Shown piece after piece: positions 6,939 through 15,867 of a DNA stretch of 64,000 bases. The notes beneath the pieces are model-generated. The model searched no databases. It was not told the DNA's origin and worked only from the letters and a program-made list of their open reading frames with translations. Within the stretch, counting starts at the first letter, position 1. Every line of letters starts with the position of its first letter. Source of the DNA: CAWGET01 sp963821715. GTDB taxonomy: Bacteria; Bacteroidota; Ignavibacteria; Ignavibacteriales; Melioribacteraceae. The position numbers and the translations under genes are program-made. The DNA is taken from positions 1 through 64,000 of the forward strand of contig CAWGET010000002.1 of the NCBI GenBank assembly GCA_963821715.1, given 5' to 3'.

Positions 6939-7460
6939 TTAATTACAAAAATCTAAACCATTACTTCCCTCATCTTCTGCGTCATCTGACTCATTTTGAG
7001 CATTCTCAGCAGCATCCATAGCTTTTTTTGCATAATACTGTGCGTCATCTAAGTTGTCTGAATAATATGCTTTCTTTGCATAGTCATAAGCTTCTTCCGC
7101 ATATTCTTCTGCATCATCTGCGTTATCCTCAGAATTACTGGCATAATTTTCACCATCAGAACAATCACAATAAGAAGCAGCGATGTTAGCATTAATAGCG
7201 GCATCCTCAGAATCACCTGCCTCATCTTGAGCATTCTCAGCAGCATCCATAGCTTTTTTTGCGTAATACTGTGCATCATCTAAGTTGTCTGAATCGTAAG
7301 CTTCCTTTGCATAGTCATATGCTTCTTCTGCATATTCTTCTGCATCATCTGCATTATCAACAACTTCTTGCATATAAATTTGATAGTCATCACATTGTCC
7401 AAAAGCATAATTACCTATTAGATAAATAATCATTGTTCCTAAAAAAATAATTTTGTTCAT
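6939..7460 (-). CDS. Secreted acidic, alanine/tyrosine-rich internal-repeat protein
   Basis: Starting at the ATG at 7460, the product (173 residues) has a signal peptide ending FGQ before CDDYQ. The longer frame from 7538 adds 26 residues without signal-peptide character. The mature part is very acidic and contains a 44-residue module twice, differing at only two positions, at 7227-7358 and 6996-7127 (period 77 residues). Each module is rich in AxxYA and AxxA spacing, such as AEEYAEEAYDYAK, which predicts long helices or coiled coils. A Cys-containing linker (CDCSD) and a Cys near the C-terminus (DFCN) could form disulfides. No family recognised; the near-identical modules indicate a recent tandem duplication. 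Confidence 0.6.
   Translation of the reverse strand: MNKIIFLGTMIIYLIGNYAFGQCDDYQIYMQEVVDNADDAEEYAEEAYDYAKEAYDSDNLDDAQYYAKKAMDAAENAQDEAGDSEDAAINANIAASYCDCSDGENYASNSEDNADDAEEYAEEAYDYAKKAYYSDNLDDAQYYAKKAMDAAENAQNESDDAEDEGSNGLDFCN
6996..7358 (-). repeat. Tandem coding duplication (two 132-bp modules, period 231 bp)
   Basis: The 132-bp copies at 7227-7358 and 6996-7127 encode the same 44 residues except for E/K and D/Y changes. They are separated by a 99-bp linker that is not repeated. Confidence 0.85.
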
Positions 7461-7934
7461 ACCATGGATTATTTTACTGCCAACACTTTGCTTATCGTTA
7501 AAATACAACATAATAGTATATTTTGCTAAAAGATACATTCGTAAATGAGGATAATCTAAGACTATTCGGAAAGACCTTACATAAAGAATTTATACCGCTG
7601 ATCCATATATACGAACTTGATAATTTCAAAATGATTTAAAAAAGAATCTTTAATAAAAACCGATTATATCACTTTACCAGCAACTGATTTTGCAGCTATG
7701 AATATCCAACTCCTGGTAAATAAACTTATGAACCAAGGTATGATTAATAACGCTGTCTGCAAAATTTATTTTCTCAATTGAGTTGATGTTATTCTTTATA
7801 ATATGTAGCTTTATTTCTCAATCATGTTTTTCTCTTGGAAAGATGAAAATATTTAAATAGATAAAATTTTCTTAACATTTTATTACAAAGCTTGTTCATT
7901 TTTAAATTTTTTACGCTCGGATTTGAGGTTATAC
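7461..7934. other. Long AT-rich intergenic region upstream of norB
   Basis: About 475 bp between the divergent repeat-protein gene and norB holds no convincing gene. An element around 7587-7615 (ATACCGCTG...CATATATACG) weakly resembles the right arm of the attC-like palindrome but lacks the GTTGTG box. Promoters for both flanking genes must lie here. Confidence 0.4.
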
Positions 7935-7955
7935 TTTTAATATAGAGTATTAAAA
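7935..7955. promoter_or_regulatory. Perfect inverted repeat in the norB leader, candidate operator
   Basis: TTTTAATA, a 5-nt spacer TAGAG, then TATTAAAA: eight of eight bases pair. It lies 27 bp upstream of the norB ATG, where a repressor or activator dimer could control the gene. NO reductase genes are commonly under NO-responsive regulators (NsrR, NnrR/Dnr, HcpR). This sequence does not match the consensus I know for these, so the regulator cannot be named. Confidence 0.45.
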
Positions 7956-7982
7956 AAACCAAATAAATAAATCCATTATACT

Positions 7983-10262
7983 ATGAATGAAGAAAATGTT
8001 AGTTCACAGGAAAGCCTTTCCCCGTGGTGGAAACGCGGCGTAATAATTATTCTTTTATTGGAATTTACTGTACTAATTTGGATTGCAACCGGAACATATA
8101 TCCGGGATGTCGGGCCTCCAATCCCTGCAACAGTTGAAGATTCTACAGGAACAGTTATTTTTACCGGAGCGGATATTGAGGCCGGTCAACAATTGTTTCT
8201 AAAAAAAGCACTTATGAACAATGGTTCCATCTGGGGACACGGCGCTTACATGGGGCCGGATTTTTCTGCCGAGTATTTGCATAACTTGGCAGTTGAAACA
8301 CGAAAATACTTTTCACAGCGCTTTTATAGTAAACAGTGGACTGATTTAAACGAGACAGAAAAATCTGCCTTGCGGCAAACCACTTACGATTTCTTGTCTG
8401 AAAACAGATATCAAAAAGGATCAGAAGTTCTTATCTTTACTCCTCCTGAAGTTCTATCTTATAACGACCAACAGAAATACTGGGCAGAATATTTTTCAAA
8501 CCCGGAAGTTAACAGGGGACTTTCAAGCGATATTATGAGCAATCCGGAGGAGTTGAAGAAACTCACGGCTTTTTTCTCCTGGGCTGCCTGGGCAAGTACT
8601 GCTCATATCCCCGGTAAGAATTATTCATATACCAATAATTTTCCATACGAACCGGTTATTGGAAACGGTCCGTCAACGTCGGCTATAATTTGGAGTGCTC
8701 TAAGTTTAATAGCGTTACTGGCCGGAACTGCGCTCATACTCTTATTCTTCGGCAGGTTTCATTATCTAGGCTGGAAAAGTGATAAAAGTCAATATCCGCC
8801 CCAATTGTTACCCGGCAGTCCAACTGCAAGCCAGTTAAATTCGCTGAAATATTTTGTTGTAGTAATACTACTATTGCTTTTCCAGGGATTACTTGGCGGT
8901 GCAATGGCTCACTATTTTGCTGAACCAGGCAAATTTTTCGGCATCGATTTATCAGCGTTGGTTCCAACAAATGTAATGCGTTCCTGGCATCTTCAAACGG
9001 CAATAATGTGGATTGCTACCGCATATATGGGAGGCGGAATATTTGTCTCTTCTGTTTTATCGAAAAGAGAACCCAAAGGTCAGATTTTTCTGATAAATTT
9101 TTTATTCGTTGCGCTGCTTATTCTTGCTGTAGGAAGTTTGACTGGTGAATATTTGGGAGTCAAAAACCTACTTAATGATCTTTGGTTCTGGTTTGGAAAC
9201 CAGGGGTGGGAATACCTTGAAATAGGACGCGGCTGGCAGATTTTACTTGCAATTGGCCTCTCGCTGTGGGCTTTTCTACTTTTCCGGGTAGTAAGGCCTT
9301 CCCAACAGGAAAAAAAGGACAAAGAAATATCTGTTTTGTTCCTTCTTGCAGCAATGGCAATTCCTTTCTTTTACCTGCCTGCTTTCTTTTTTGGCAGCGA
9401 AACCGATTTTACTACTGTCGAAACCTGGCGATTCTGGATCATCCATTTATGGGTGGAAGGATTTTTCGAATTATTTGCTACGGTAATGGTGGCTGTCATG
9501 TTTTACAAACTGGGTTTGGTAGCCCGATTAACAGCCACACGGATTATTTACCTCGATGCAGTTTTGTTTCTTGGAGCAGGAATCCTTGGAACAGGTCACC
9601 ATTGGTACTGGACCGGACAAACAACATCGTCCATGGCAATTTCTGCCACTTTTTCTGCATTCGAAGTGGTACCGCTTATTTTACTTACACTTGAAGCAGC
9701 CGATTTTACAAGACTCATGAAAAAGGGGGAAAAAGGCAAATGGTCTTTCCCGCACAAGTGGACATTTTATTTTTTAATTGCTGTGGGAGTATGGAATTTT
9801 GTGGGCGCCGGAATTTTTGGATTCCTGATTAACCTGCCTGTAATAAGTTATTATGAAGCCGGAACAAATCTAACACCCAACCATGGACATGCAGCACTAA
9901 TGGGCGTTTTTGGAATGCTGGGAATGGCCTTCCTGGTTTTTGCAATTCGCCAGGTTCAAACAAACGCAGAATGGTCTAAAATTGAAAAATGGGTGAAATT
10001 ATCCTTCTGGGGACTTAATATCGGTTTGGCTGGTATGGTTATTTTGCAGCTTTTCCCCAGTGGTGTTTTGCAAATGATCGATGTCATAGATAATGGATAT
10101 TGGCATGCACGTAACTTGGATTTTTCTGGTCAGAGCATGATGACAAACCTGGCCTGGCTAAGGTTACCCGCTGACCTGGTATTTATTATTTTGGGAATAT
10201 TACCCATGTTGTATGTCGTATTGTATACGTGGCTAAAAAAATGGAACTTGAATAAATCTTAA
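7983..10262 (+). CDS. norB: Quinol-dependent nitric oxide reductase (qNor), fused NorC/NorB type
   Basis: A 759-residue heme-copper-family enzyme that reduces two NO to N2O with electrons from quinol at the cytoplasmic membrane. Residues 18-235 form the NorC-like N-terminal extension, an anchor helix plus a periplasmic domain without a heme c CxxCH motif, typical of qNor. About 12 core helices follow. The heme and FeB ligands are present: H336 (RSWHLQTA), H488 and E492 (HLWVEGFFE), H539/H540 (GTGHHWYW), and H634/H636 (PNHGHAAL). Length agrees with characterised qNors. It is monocistronic, with a possible operator just upstream. Its place beside accessory genes suggests horizontal gain; it could serve NO detoxification or the NO step of partial denitrification. 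Confidence 0.95.
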   Translation: MNEENVSSQESLSPWWKRGVIIILLLEFTVLIWIATGTYIRDVGPPIPATVEDSTGTVIFTGADIEAGQQLFLKKALMNNGSIWGHGAYMGPDFSAEYLHNLAVETRKYFSQRFYSKQWTDLNETEKSALRQTTYDFLSENRYQKGSEVLIFTPPEVLSYNDQQKYWAEYFSNPEVNRGLSSDIMSNPEELKKLTAFFSWAAWASTAHIPGKNYSYTNNFPYEPVIGNGPSTSAIIWSALSLIALLAGTALILLFFGRFHYLGWKSDKSQYPPQLLPGSPTASQLNSLKYFVVVILLLLFQGLLGGAMAHYFAEPGKFFGIDLSALVPTNVMRSWHLQTAIMWIATAYMGGGIFVSSVLSKREPKGQIFLINFLFVALLILAVGSLTGEYLGVKNLLNDLWFWFGNQGWEYLEIGRGWQILLAIGLSLWAFLLFRVVRPSQQEKKDKEISVLFLLAAMAIPFFYLPAFFFGSETDFTTVETWRFWIIHLWVEGFFELFATVMVAVMFYKLGLVARLTATRIIYLDAVLFLGAGILGTGHHWYWTGQTTSSMAISATFSAFEVVPLILLTLEAADFTRLMKKGEKGKWSFPHKWTFYFLIAVGVWNFVGAGIFGFLINLPVISYYEAGTNLTPNHGHAALMGVFGMLGMAFLVFAIRQVQTNAEWSKIEKWVKLSFWGLNIGLAGMVILQLFPSGVLQMIDVIDNGYWHARNLDFSGQSMMTNLAWLRLPADLVFIILGILPMLYVVLYTWLKKWNLNKS

Positions 10263-10320
10263 AATTATTTTAGAAATTATAAATTAAAACAAGAGATTTT
10301 TTTGTGCCGGAATTTAATGA

Positions 10321-11328
10321 TTAAGTAATATGCGTTTTTGGAAGAATCGGATCACCGAGCATTTTTTCAGCGGTCCAGTTTACGTTCACGGATTTCATTT
10401 CGCCGCGTTCACCGCAGGCAATATAATCACAGTATTTACAAAGCTCCGCGTCGCAGTAATCCATGTGAATTCTGACTTGCGAATTTGGCAAGACTGTTTT
10501 TAATTCATTCGCTATATCGTCTTCTTCCTTATGCGATTCTTTAATAGTAAAATAGTAGGGGAGTGATAGGTGAAAATCAATAAACACTTTATCCGCCGAT
10601 TTCCAAAACCGTAAGTGATGCAGATCGATCCAGTAATTTTTTCTGATTAAATTTAATTTATCGGTTATTAATTTCAGAAGTTTCGGGTCGGTTTCGTTCA
10701 TTAAATTTCCCACCGATTCGCGAATCAAACTAAATCCTGTGTAAAGAATATTAAAGGCGATGATCATCGCGAAGAGCGGATCCAATATTTTTAATCCGGT
10801 TAACATTACCAGAATTAATCCAATTAAAACGCCGATGCTTGTGTAGGAATCGGTAAGAACGTGTTTGCCGTCGGCAACAAGAGCAAGCGAGTTTGTGGAT
10901 TTTCCTTTTCGTATAAGATAAAATCCTAGTATCAAATTAATTATTCCAGCCGCCGAAATTACAATAATTCCAATTCCAAGTTTTTTCGGATCGGCACCGT
11001 AAATCAAATCGTAAGCAGCTGTATAAATTATTACAATCGCCGCGGTAATGATTAGCAGTCCTTCAGTAATCGCGGAAAAATCTTCGATGTTGCTGTGCCC
11101 GTAAAGATGAGAAACATCCGCTGGTTTAGAACTAAGAATGATGCTGTAAAGCGCCATTGATGTAGCGAGAATATGAACGACTGATTCCGCGGCGTCGGAA
11201 AATATTGCAGCGGAATCAGTGAGTAAATACGCGCCGAATTTCCCAACAAACATTCCGATGCCAACAAACAGGGAAATGTAAGCCGCTTTCTTTTTTATAT
11301 CTTCTAAATTCTTTTGCATAAACTTCAT
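10321..11328 (-). CDS. Cation diffusion facilitator (CDF) metal efflux transporter
   Basis: A 335-residue inner-membrane metal/proton antiporter of the CDF family (Zn, Fe, Co, Cd or Mn). Six membrane helices span about 15-215. The site motifs are FSDAAES in TM2 and GKHVLTDSYTS in TM5, with the HxxxD pair intact, and the GHSNIED loop is typical. A cytoplasmic ferredoxin-like domain follows. The C-terminus adds a Cys cluster, CDAELCKYCDYIACGE (four Cys), not found in the classic FieF/YiiP proteins; it could bind or sense metal. The ATG at 11328 follows an in-frame TTG. A decayed copy of the last residues lies at 5484-5547. The gene converges with norB. Confidence 0.9.
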   Translation of the reverse strand: MKFMQKNLEDIKKKAAYISLFVGIGMFVGKFGAYLLTDSAAIFSDAAESVVHILATSMALYSIILSSKPADVSHLYGHSNIEDFSAITEGLLIITAAIVIIYTAAYDLIYGADPKKLGIGIIVISAAGIINLILGFYLIRKGKSTNSLALVADGKHVLTDSYTSIGVLIGLILVMLTGLKILDPLFAMIIAFNILYTGFSLIRESVGNLMNETDPKLLKLITDKLNLIRKNYWIDLHHLRFWKSADKVFIDFHLSLPYYFTIKESHKEEDDIANELKTVLPNSQVRIHMDYCDAELCKYCDYIACGERGEMKSVNVNWTAEKMLGDPILPKTHIT

Positions 11329-11578
11329 CAAGAGTAAAATTAAATTTACGTAATTGAGTAAACTAATCCAATTGTCATCGGAAAGGAAATATTAATAAAT
11401 AAGAAGTGGAAAAATTTAAGAAACTGATTAGTAGTTAGCTAGTGCAAGCCTTCGTATTTTTTTTCTTACTTTTTTTACTTAATTGAGAAAAGATTCTCTA
11501 TTAATTCTTGAAAATAAGAAATAAGCCAAAAATCAATCGTGAAAAATGTCCTTAATGCTTCTTGTTAAAACTTGTAAG
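11329..11578. other. Intergenic region upstream of the hydrogenase operon
   Basis: A divergent AT-rich spacer between the CDF gene and the hydrogenase operon, with a run of T residues near 11460-11480. Enhancer sites for a sigma-54 activator would be expected here, but I see no clear dyad. Confidence 0.4.
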
Positions 11579-11594
11579 TGGCACATTACTTGTA
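11579..11594 (+). promoter_or_regulatory. Candidate sigma-54 (-24/-12) promoter of the hydrogenase operon
   Basis: TGGCACATTACTTGTA fits the RpoN consensus TGGCACG-N4-TTGCA with the GG at -24 intact and one C-to-T change at the -12 GC element. It lies 37 bp upstream of the first ATG (11631), giving a leader of about 25 nt. This supports the ATG over the in-frame TTG at 11562, which would lie upstream of the promoter. Sigma-54 promoters need an AAA+ activator; none is encoded in this window. Confidence 0.6.
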
Positions 11595-11630
11595 TATAGA
11601 GAAAAAATTATTGATTACAGGAAGCAGAAA

Positions 11631-12116
11631 ATGCATCATAAAATATTTGAGAATTACGCTCCAAAAGACAGGGGCAATCTTATTTCGATATTGCAGGATT
11701 TTCAGGATGTTTACGGTTATCTGCCGGAGGAAGCATTACAAGAAACTGCGGATTATTTGGATATGCATCTCAGCGGAGTTTACGGAGTTGCCACATTTTA
11801 TAATCAATTTAGATTAAAACCGCTCGGTAAAAATGTAATTAGAGTCTGCCGCGGAACCGCCTGCCACGTCAAAAATTCGAGTAACATACTTGCTGCGCTG
11901 GAAAATGAATTAAGAATATGCGCCGGGGATACAACCAGAGATAAAGTATTCACTTTAGAAACGGTTGCCTGCATAGGAGCATGCAGCATAGCTCCGGTTA
12001 TAAGTATAAACGATGAATATTACGGAAGAATAACAATAAAAGAAATTCCTAGAATTCTTAAGAATTTTTATAGGGAAGAAAATGCGAAAACTGAAAAAAT
12101 GATGAGCGTAGAATGA
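11631..12116 (+). CDS. hydC: NuoE-like [2Fe-2S] subunit of NAD(P)-linked [FeFe] hydrogenase, set 1
   Basis: A 161-residue thioredoxin-fold subunit related to the 24-kDa subunit of complex I. It holds one [2Fe-2S] cluster that passes electrons within a HydABC-type complex in the cytoplasm. The cluster ligands are visible as CRGTACHV and ETVACIGACSIAP, two Cys pairs spaced as in NuoE. The N-terminal helical domain (LISILQDFQDVYGYLP) is typical. The ATG at 11631 has an AGGAAG site and lies just after the sigma-54-like promoter. An alternative TTG start at 11562 would place that promoter inside the gene. Its stop overlaps the next start (ATGA), indicating translational coupling. Confidence 0.9.
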   Translation: MHHKIFENYAPKDRGNLISILQDFQDVYGYLPEEALQETADYLDMHLSGVYGVATFYNQFRLKPLGKNVIRVCRGTACHVKNSSNILAALENELRICAGDTTRDKVFTLETVACIGACSIAPVISINDEYYGRITIKEIPRILKNFYREENAKTEKMMSVE

Positions 12117-14098
12117 AAACTTTTTTAGAAATGTTCGGTGATAAATGCCATCATACTCCGGATAATCCTTGTGAACATTTTATCAATTGCTGCACAGAAG
12201 GACCTGTTTGTTATGGTAGTTCCGAATCAAAAGAAAGTATAAAAGATTTTAACGATGAACTGAATTATAAGAAAAATGAAATCCCGGTAATTTTTATTGG
12301 AATGGGAACCTGTGGTTTAGCCTCGGGAGCCGGCAAAGTAAAATCTGAATTGGAAAATGAATTACAGAAAAGAAATATAAAAGCGGAAATAGTCGCTACA
12401 GGATGTATAGGATATTGCGCGAGAGAACCGATCGTCGATATAAAACTTCCCGGCGAGGATAGAATAGTTTACTGCGAGATCACGCGAAAAGATGTTAAAA
12501 ATTTTGTTGAAACCACACTTGTAAAAAAAGAAATTTATCATAAAAGACTGCTCGGTAAACACGGCGCTTCCACTGCCGACATCCAATCAATTAATGAGAT
12601 TCCTTATTTCGAAAAACAATTAAAAATAGTTCTAGAGAATTCCGGAATACTAGATCCGACATCTATTGACGGCTATATATCCAACAACGGATTTAAGGGT
12701 TTGGAAAAAGCTCTCAGATTGATGGATCCGATTGATGTGGTGAACGAAATTAAAGAAAGCGGGTTACGCGGAAGAGGCGGCGGCGGATTCCCTACAGGAA
12801 TAAAATGGGGATTGGCGCATAAAGAGCAAGCAGATCAGAAATATATTATCTGTAATGCCGACGAAGGAGATCCGGGAGCGTTTATGGATCGTTCTGTTTT
12901 GGAAAGCGATCCTTTCAGATTAATTGAAGGAATGATAATAGGCGGTTACGCGATTGGAGCCTCCTTTGGATATATTTACTGCAGAGCGGAATATCCTCTC
13001 GCAATTGAAAGATTACAAAATACAATTAACAAATGCAGAGCTTACGGATTACTCGGCAAAAACATTCTTGGAACAGGATTCAATTTTGATTTGAAAGTAA
13101 AAAAAGGAGCCGGCGCATTTGTCTGCGGCGAAGAAACCGCTCTCATTGCTTCGATTGAAGGAAAAAGAGGAATGCCAAAACCTCGTCCGCCATATCCTTC
13201 AACTTCCGGCTTGTGGGGAAAACCGACCGTCATCAACAATGTGGAAACGTTCTCAAACGTCTCTGCAATTTTGAATAGAGGAGCGAAATGGTTTTCTTCG
13301 ATTGGAACAGAATCCAGCAAGGGGACAAAAGTATTTGCCTTAAGCGGCAAAATTAAATACAGCGGTTTGGTGGAAGTGCCTATGGGCGTTTCGCTCCGCG
13401 AATTAGTATTTAACGTTGGCGGCGGAATTCCGGATGAGAAAGAATTTAAAGCCGTTCAGATCGGCGGACCTTCTGGCGGATGTTTGCCGGAATCGGTTTT
13501 GGATACCCCGGTTGATTATGAATCATTAAAGAGCGTTGGAGCGATGATGGGCTCGGGCGGTTTCGTAGTAATGGACGAAGATACGTGTATTGTGGATGTA
13601 GCTAAATATTTTCTGACATTCATTCAGAATGAATCTTGCGGTAAGTGCGTTCCATGCCGCGAAGGAACGAAACGAATGCTGGAAACTATCGAAAGAATTC
13701 CGGTTAGCTATAACGGGAACGGAAATAAACTGGATCAGTTGCAGAGATTTAAAGGGATTATTCATCTGCAGAGATTAGCGGATGTGATTAAAGATACTTC
13801 TTTGTGCGGACTCGGACAGTCGGCTCCAAACCCGGTTCTATCCGGCTTAAAATATTTTAAAGACGAATATGAAACTCATCTCTATGATAGAAAATGTCCG
13901 GCGGGGGTTTGTAAAAATATTCTAACTTTTACAATAGATTCCGAAAAATGCACCGGCTGCGGAATTTGCGTTAATAAATGCGCCGCGATGGCAATTATCG
14001 GAGAAAAAAAACAACCGCACCATATCATTCAGGCAAACTGCGTTAAGTGCGGACTTTGCGCTGAAAATTGCAGACTTGATGCAATAATTGTTAATTAA
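12113..14098 (+). CDS. hydB: NuoF-like flavoprotein (HydB-type) of [FeFe] hydrogenase, set 1
   Basis: A 661-residue NADH-binding flavo-iron-sulfur subunit that joins NAD(P)H to the hydrogenase. Domains in order: a Cys-rich N-terminus (C12, C20, C26, C27, C33), a thioredoxin-like [2Fe-2S] domain (C67, C98, C102 region, residues 57-140), and the NuoF core with the GRGGGGFPTG glycine loop (219-229) and GAFVCGEETAL. The [4Fe-4S] site is at C509-C512-C515 and C565. Two C-terminal ferredoxin motifs follow (C613-616-619-623 and C643-646-649-653). Length and domain set match HydB of trimeric electron-bifurcating hydrogenases. The first 40 residues, with CHHTPDNPC and FINCC, are unusual and might hold another metal site. 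Bifurcation cannot be read from sequence. Confidence 0.92.
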   Translation: MKTFLEMFGDKCHHTPDNPCEHFINCCTEGPVCYGSSESKESIKDFNDELNYKKNEIPVIFIGMGTCGLASGAGKVKSELENELQKRNIKAEIVATGCIGYCAREPIVDIKLPGEDRIVYCEITRKDVKNFVETTLVKKEIYHKRLLGKHGASTADIQSINEIPYFEKQLKIVLENSGILDPTSIDGYISNNGFKGLEKALRLMDPIDVVNEIKESGLRGRGGGGFPTGIKWGLAHKEQADQKYIICNADEGDPGAFMDRSVLESDPFRLIEGMIIGGYAIGASFGYIYCRAEYPLAIERLQNTINKCRAYGLLGKNILGTGFNFDLKVKKGAGAFVCGEETALIASIEGKRGMPKPRPPYPSTSGLWGKPTVINNVETFSNVSAILNRGAKWFSSIGTESSKGTKVFALSGKIKYSGLVEVPMGVSLRELVFNVGGGIPDEKEFKAVQIGGPSGGCLPESVLDTPVDYESLKSVGAMMGSGGFVVMDEDTCIVDVAKYFLTFIQNESCGKCVPCREGTKRMLETIERIPVSYNGNGNKLDQLQRFKGIIHLQRLADVIKDTSLCGLGQSAPNPVLSGLKYFKDEYETHLYDRKCPAGVCKNILTFTIDSEKCTGCGICVNKCAAMAIIGEKKQPHHIIQANCVKCGLCAENCRLDAIIVN

Positions 14099-14122
14099 AT
14101 TAAAAATTGTTCAGGAGAAAAA

Positions 14123-15865
14123 ATGGTTGAGTTAACCATTAATAATATAAACGTTAAAGCCGAAGAAGGGATGACAATACTGGAAGCAGCAAAATCAGTC
14201 GGAATAAATATTCCTACTTTATGTCATATGAAAGATTTGTTTCCGACCGGCGCCTGTAGAATATGCGTTGTAGAAGTTGATGGAATGAGGGGACTGACTC
14301 CAAGCTGCGCTTATCCGGTAGAAAAAGGAATGAAGATAGAAACAAATTCTTCCCGAGTTAGAAGAGCAAGAAAAACTATTGTAGAGCTGCTCGTCGAAAA
14401 TCATCCGCAGGAATGTTTGATCTGCGTCCGAAATAAAAATTGCGAGCTTCAGGATTTCTCGGAACAATACGGCGTCCGCGAACACAGGTATTGCGGCGAA
14501 AAGAAAGATCATGCGATCGATCTATCGAGTCCTTCTATGGAACGCGATCCAGCAAAATGTATTTTATGCGGAAGATGCGTGCGCACTTGCAATGAAATTC
14601 AAAAAATAGGAGCGATTGATTTTACAAACCGCGGATTCTCCAGCAACGTTACAACGCCCTACAACAAAGGTTTAAATGTAAGCGATTGTATTTTGTGCGG
14701 GCAGTGTGTTTTAGTTTGCCCCACTGCCGCTCTTCGCGAAAAAAGCTCTCTGAAAGAAGTTACTAACGCTATTAACGATAAATCTAAATTTACCGTCGTA
14801 CAGGTTGCGCCAGCTGTTCGCGCTTCATTGGGCGAAGAATATAATTTTCCTCTCGGCACAAATGTTACCGGACAAATGGTTACAGGATTGAGAAGACTTG
14901 GTTTCCAAAAAGTTTTCGATACAAATTTTGCCGCCGATCTGACAATAATTGAAGAAGCTTCCGAGTTGATTGACAGAGTTTCCAACAATAAAACTCTTCC
15001 AATGTTCACAAGCTGCTGTCCCGGCTGGGTAAAATACATCGAACAGAACAGACCGGAATTGCTGGATCATGTTTCGAGCTGTAAGTCGCCCCACGAAATG
15101 GAAGGCGCGGTTATAAAATCTTTTTACGCCAAGAAAATGGGAATCGATCCGAAAGATGTTTTTGTGGTTTCCATTATGCCTTGCACGGTTAAAAAATTTG
15201 AAGCTCATCGTTCTGAACTTTCAGAAGACCATCGACCGGACGTTGACGCTGTTTTAACGACGCGTGAATTAGTTAGGTTATTTAAAATGGCAGGTATCGA
15301 TTTTAACGATCTGCCCGAAGACGTATTCGATAATCCTTTGGGAGAATCGACCGGCGCTGCTGCAATATTCGGAACTTCCGGCGGAGTGATGGAAGCTGCC
15401 CTTCGCACAGCTTACTTTAAAATAACAGGATGCGAGTTGGACAATATGCAACTTGACGATGTGAGAGGGAAGGACGGACTGAAAGAATTCTCGGTGGATA
15501 TTGAAGGGAATAAAGTGAACGTTGCGGTTGTAAACGGAATTGGAAATGTAAAACCGGTTCTGGACGAAATAGCCGAAGGGAAATCCAAATATCATTTTAT
15601 TGAAGTTATGGCTTGTCCCGGAGGATGCATTAACGGAGGTGGACAACCGATACATCAGAAACCGGAAAAGGTGAAGAAAAGAGTTCAGGCGCTTTATGAG
15701 ATTGATGAAAAAATGAAGTTTAGAAGATCGCACCAAAACGAATCAGTTAAAAAATTATATAAAGAATTTCTTGGCGAGCCGAATTCTCATACAGCCCACG
15801 AAATTCTTCACACTACTTATGTAGATAGAAAAAGTTTAATGAACGAAAAAGTCAGAACGACTTAA
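14123..15865 (+). CDS. hydA: [FeFe] hydrogenase catalytic subunit, set 1
   Basis: A 580-residue catalytic subunit that interconverts H2 with protons and electrons. Domains: N-terminal [2Fe-2S] (C34, C45, C48, C62), a His/Cys-ligated [4Fe-4S] (H94, C98, C101, C107), two ferredoxin clusters (C146-149-152-156 and C189-192-195-199), then the H-cluster domain. The three signatures are complete: TSCCPGW with C298/C299, MPCTVKKFE with C354, and MACPGGCINGGGQP with C498 and C502. All residues needed for catalysis and proton relay are present. A good AGGAG site precedes the ATG. It lies 24 bp after hydB and 2 bp before the sensor kinase. Maturases HydEFG are not in this window. Confidence 0.95.
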   Translation: MVELTINNINVKAEEGMTILEAAKSVGINIPTLCHMKDLFPTGACRICVVEVDGMRGLTPSCAYPVEKGMKIETNSSRVRRARKTIVELLVENHPQECLICVRNKNCELQDFSEQYGVREHRYCGEKKDHAIDLSSPSMERDPAKCILCGRCVRTCNEIQKIGAIDFTNRGFSSNVTTPYNKGLNVSDCILCGQCVLVCPTAALREKSSLKEVTNAINDKSKFTVVQVAPAVRASLGEEYNFPLGTNVTGQMVTGLRRLGFQKVFDTNFAADLTIIEEASELIDRVSNNKTLPMFTSCCPGWVKYIEQNRPELLDHVSSCKSPHEMEGAVIKSFYAKKMGIDPKDVFVVSIMPCTVKKFEAHRSELSEDHRPDVDAVLTTRELVRLFKMAGIDFNDLPEDVFDNPLGESTGAAAIFGTSGGVMEAALRTAYFKITGCELDNMQLDDVRGKDGLKEFSVDIEGNKVNVAVVNGIGNVKPVLDEIAEGKSKYHFIEVMACPGGCINGGGQPIHQKPEKVKKRVQALYEIDEKMKFRRSHQNESVKKLYKEFLGEPNSHTAHEILHTTYVDRKSLMNEKVRTT

Positions 15866-15867
15866 AA

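Noticed and set aside
7587..7622. Possible third attC-like site (ACCGCTG...CATATATACG)
   Set aside because: It shares the inner box and AT block but has neither GTTGTG nor a pairing left arm; the similarity could be chance in AT-rich DNA.
15278..15736. Long antisense ORF (152 residues) in hydA
   Set aside because: It is a shadow of the strongly supported hydrogenase gene; high codon bias creates open antisense frames. The same holds for 13042-13350, 14659-15208 and 41913-42341.
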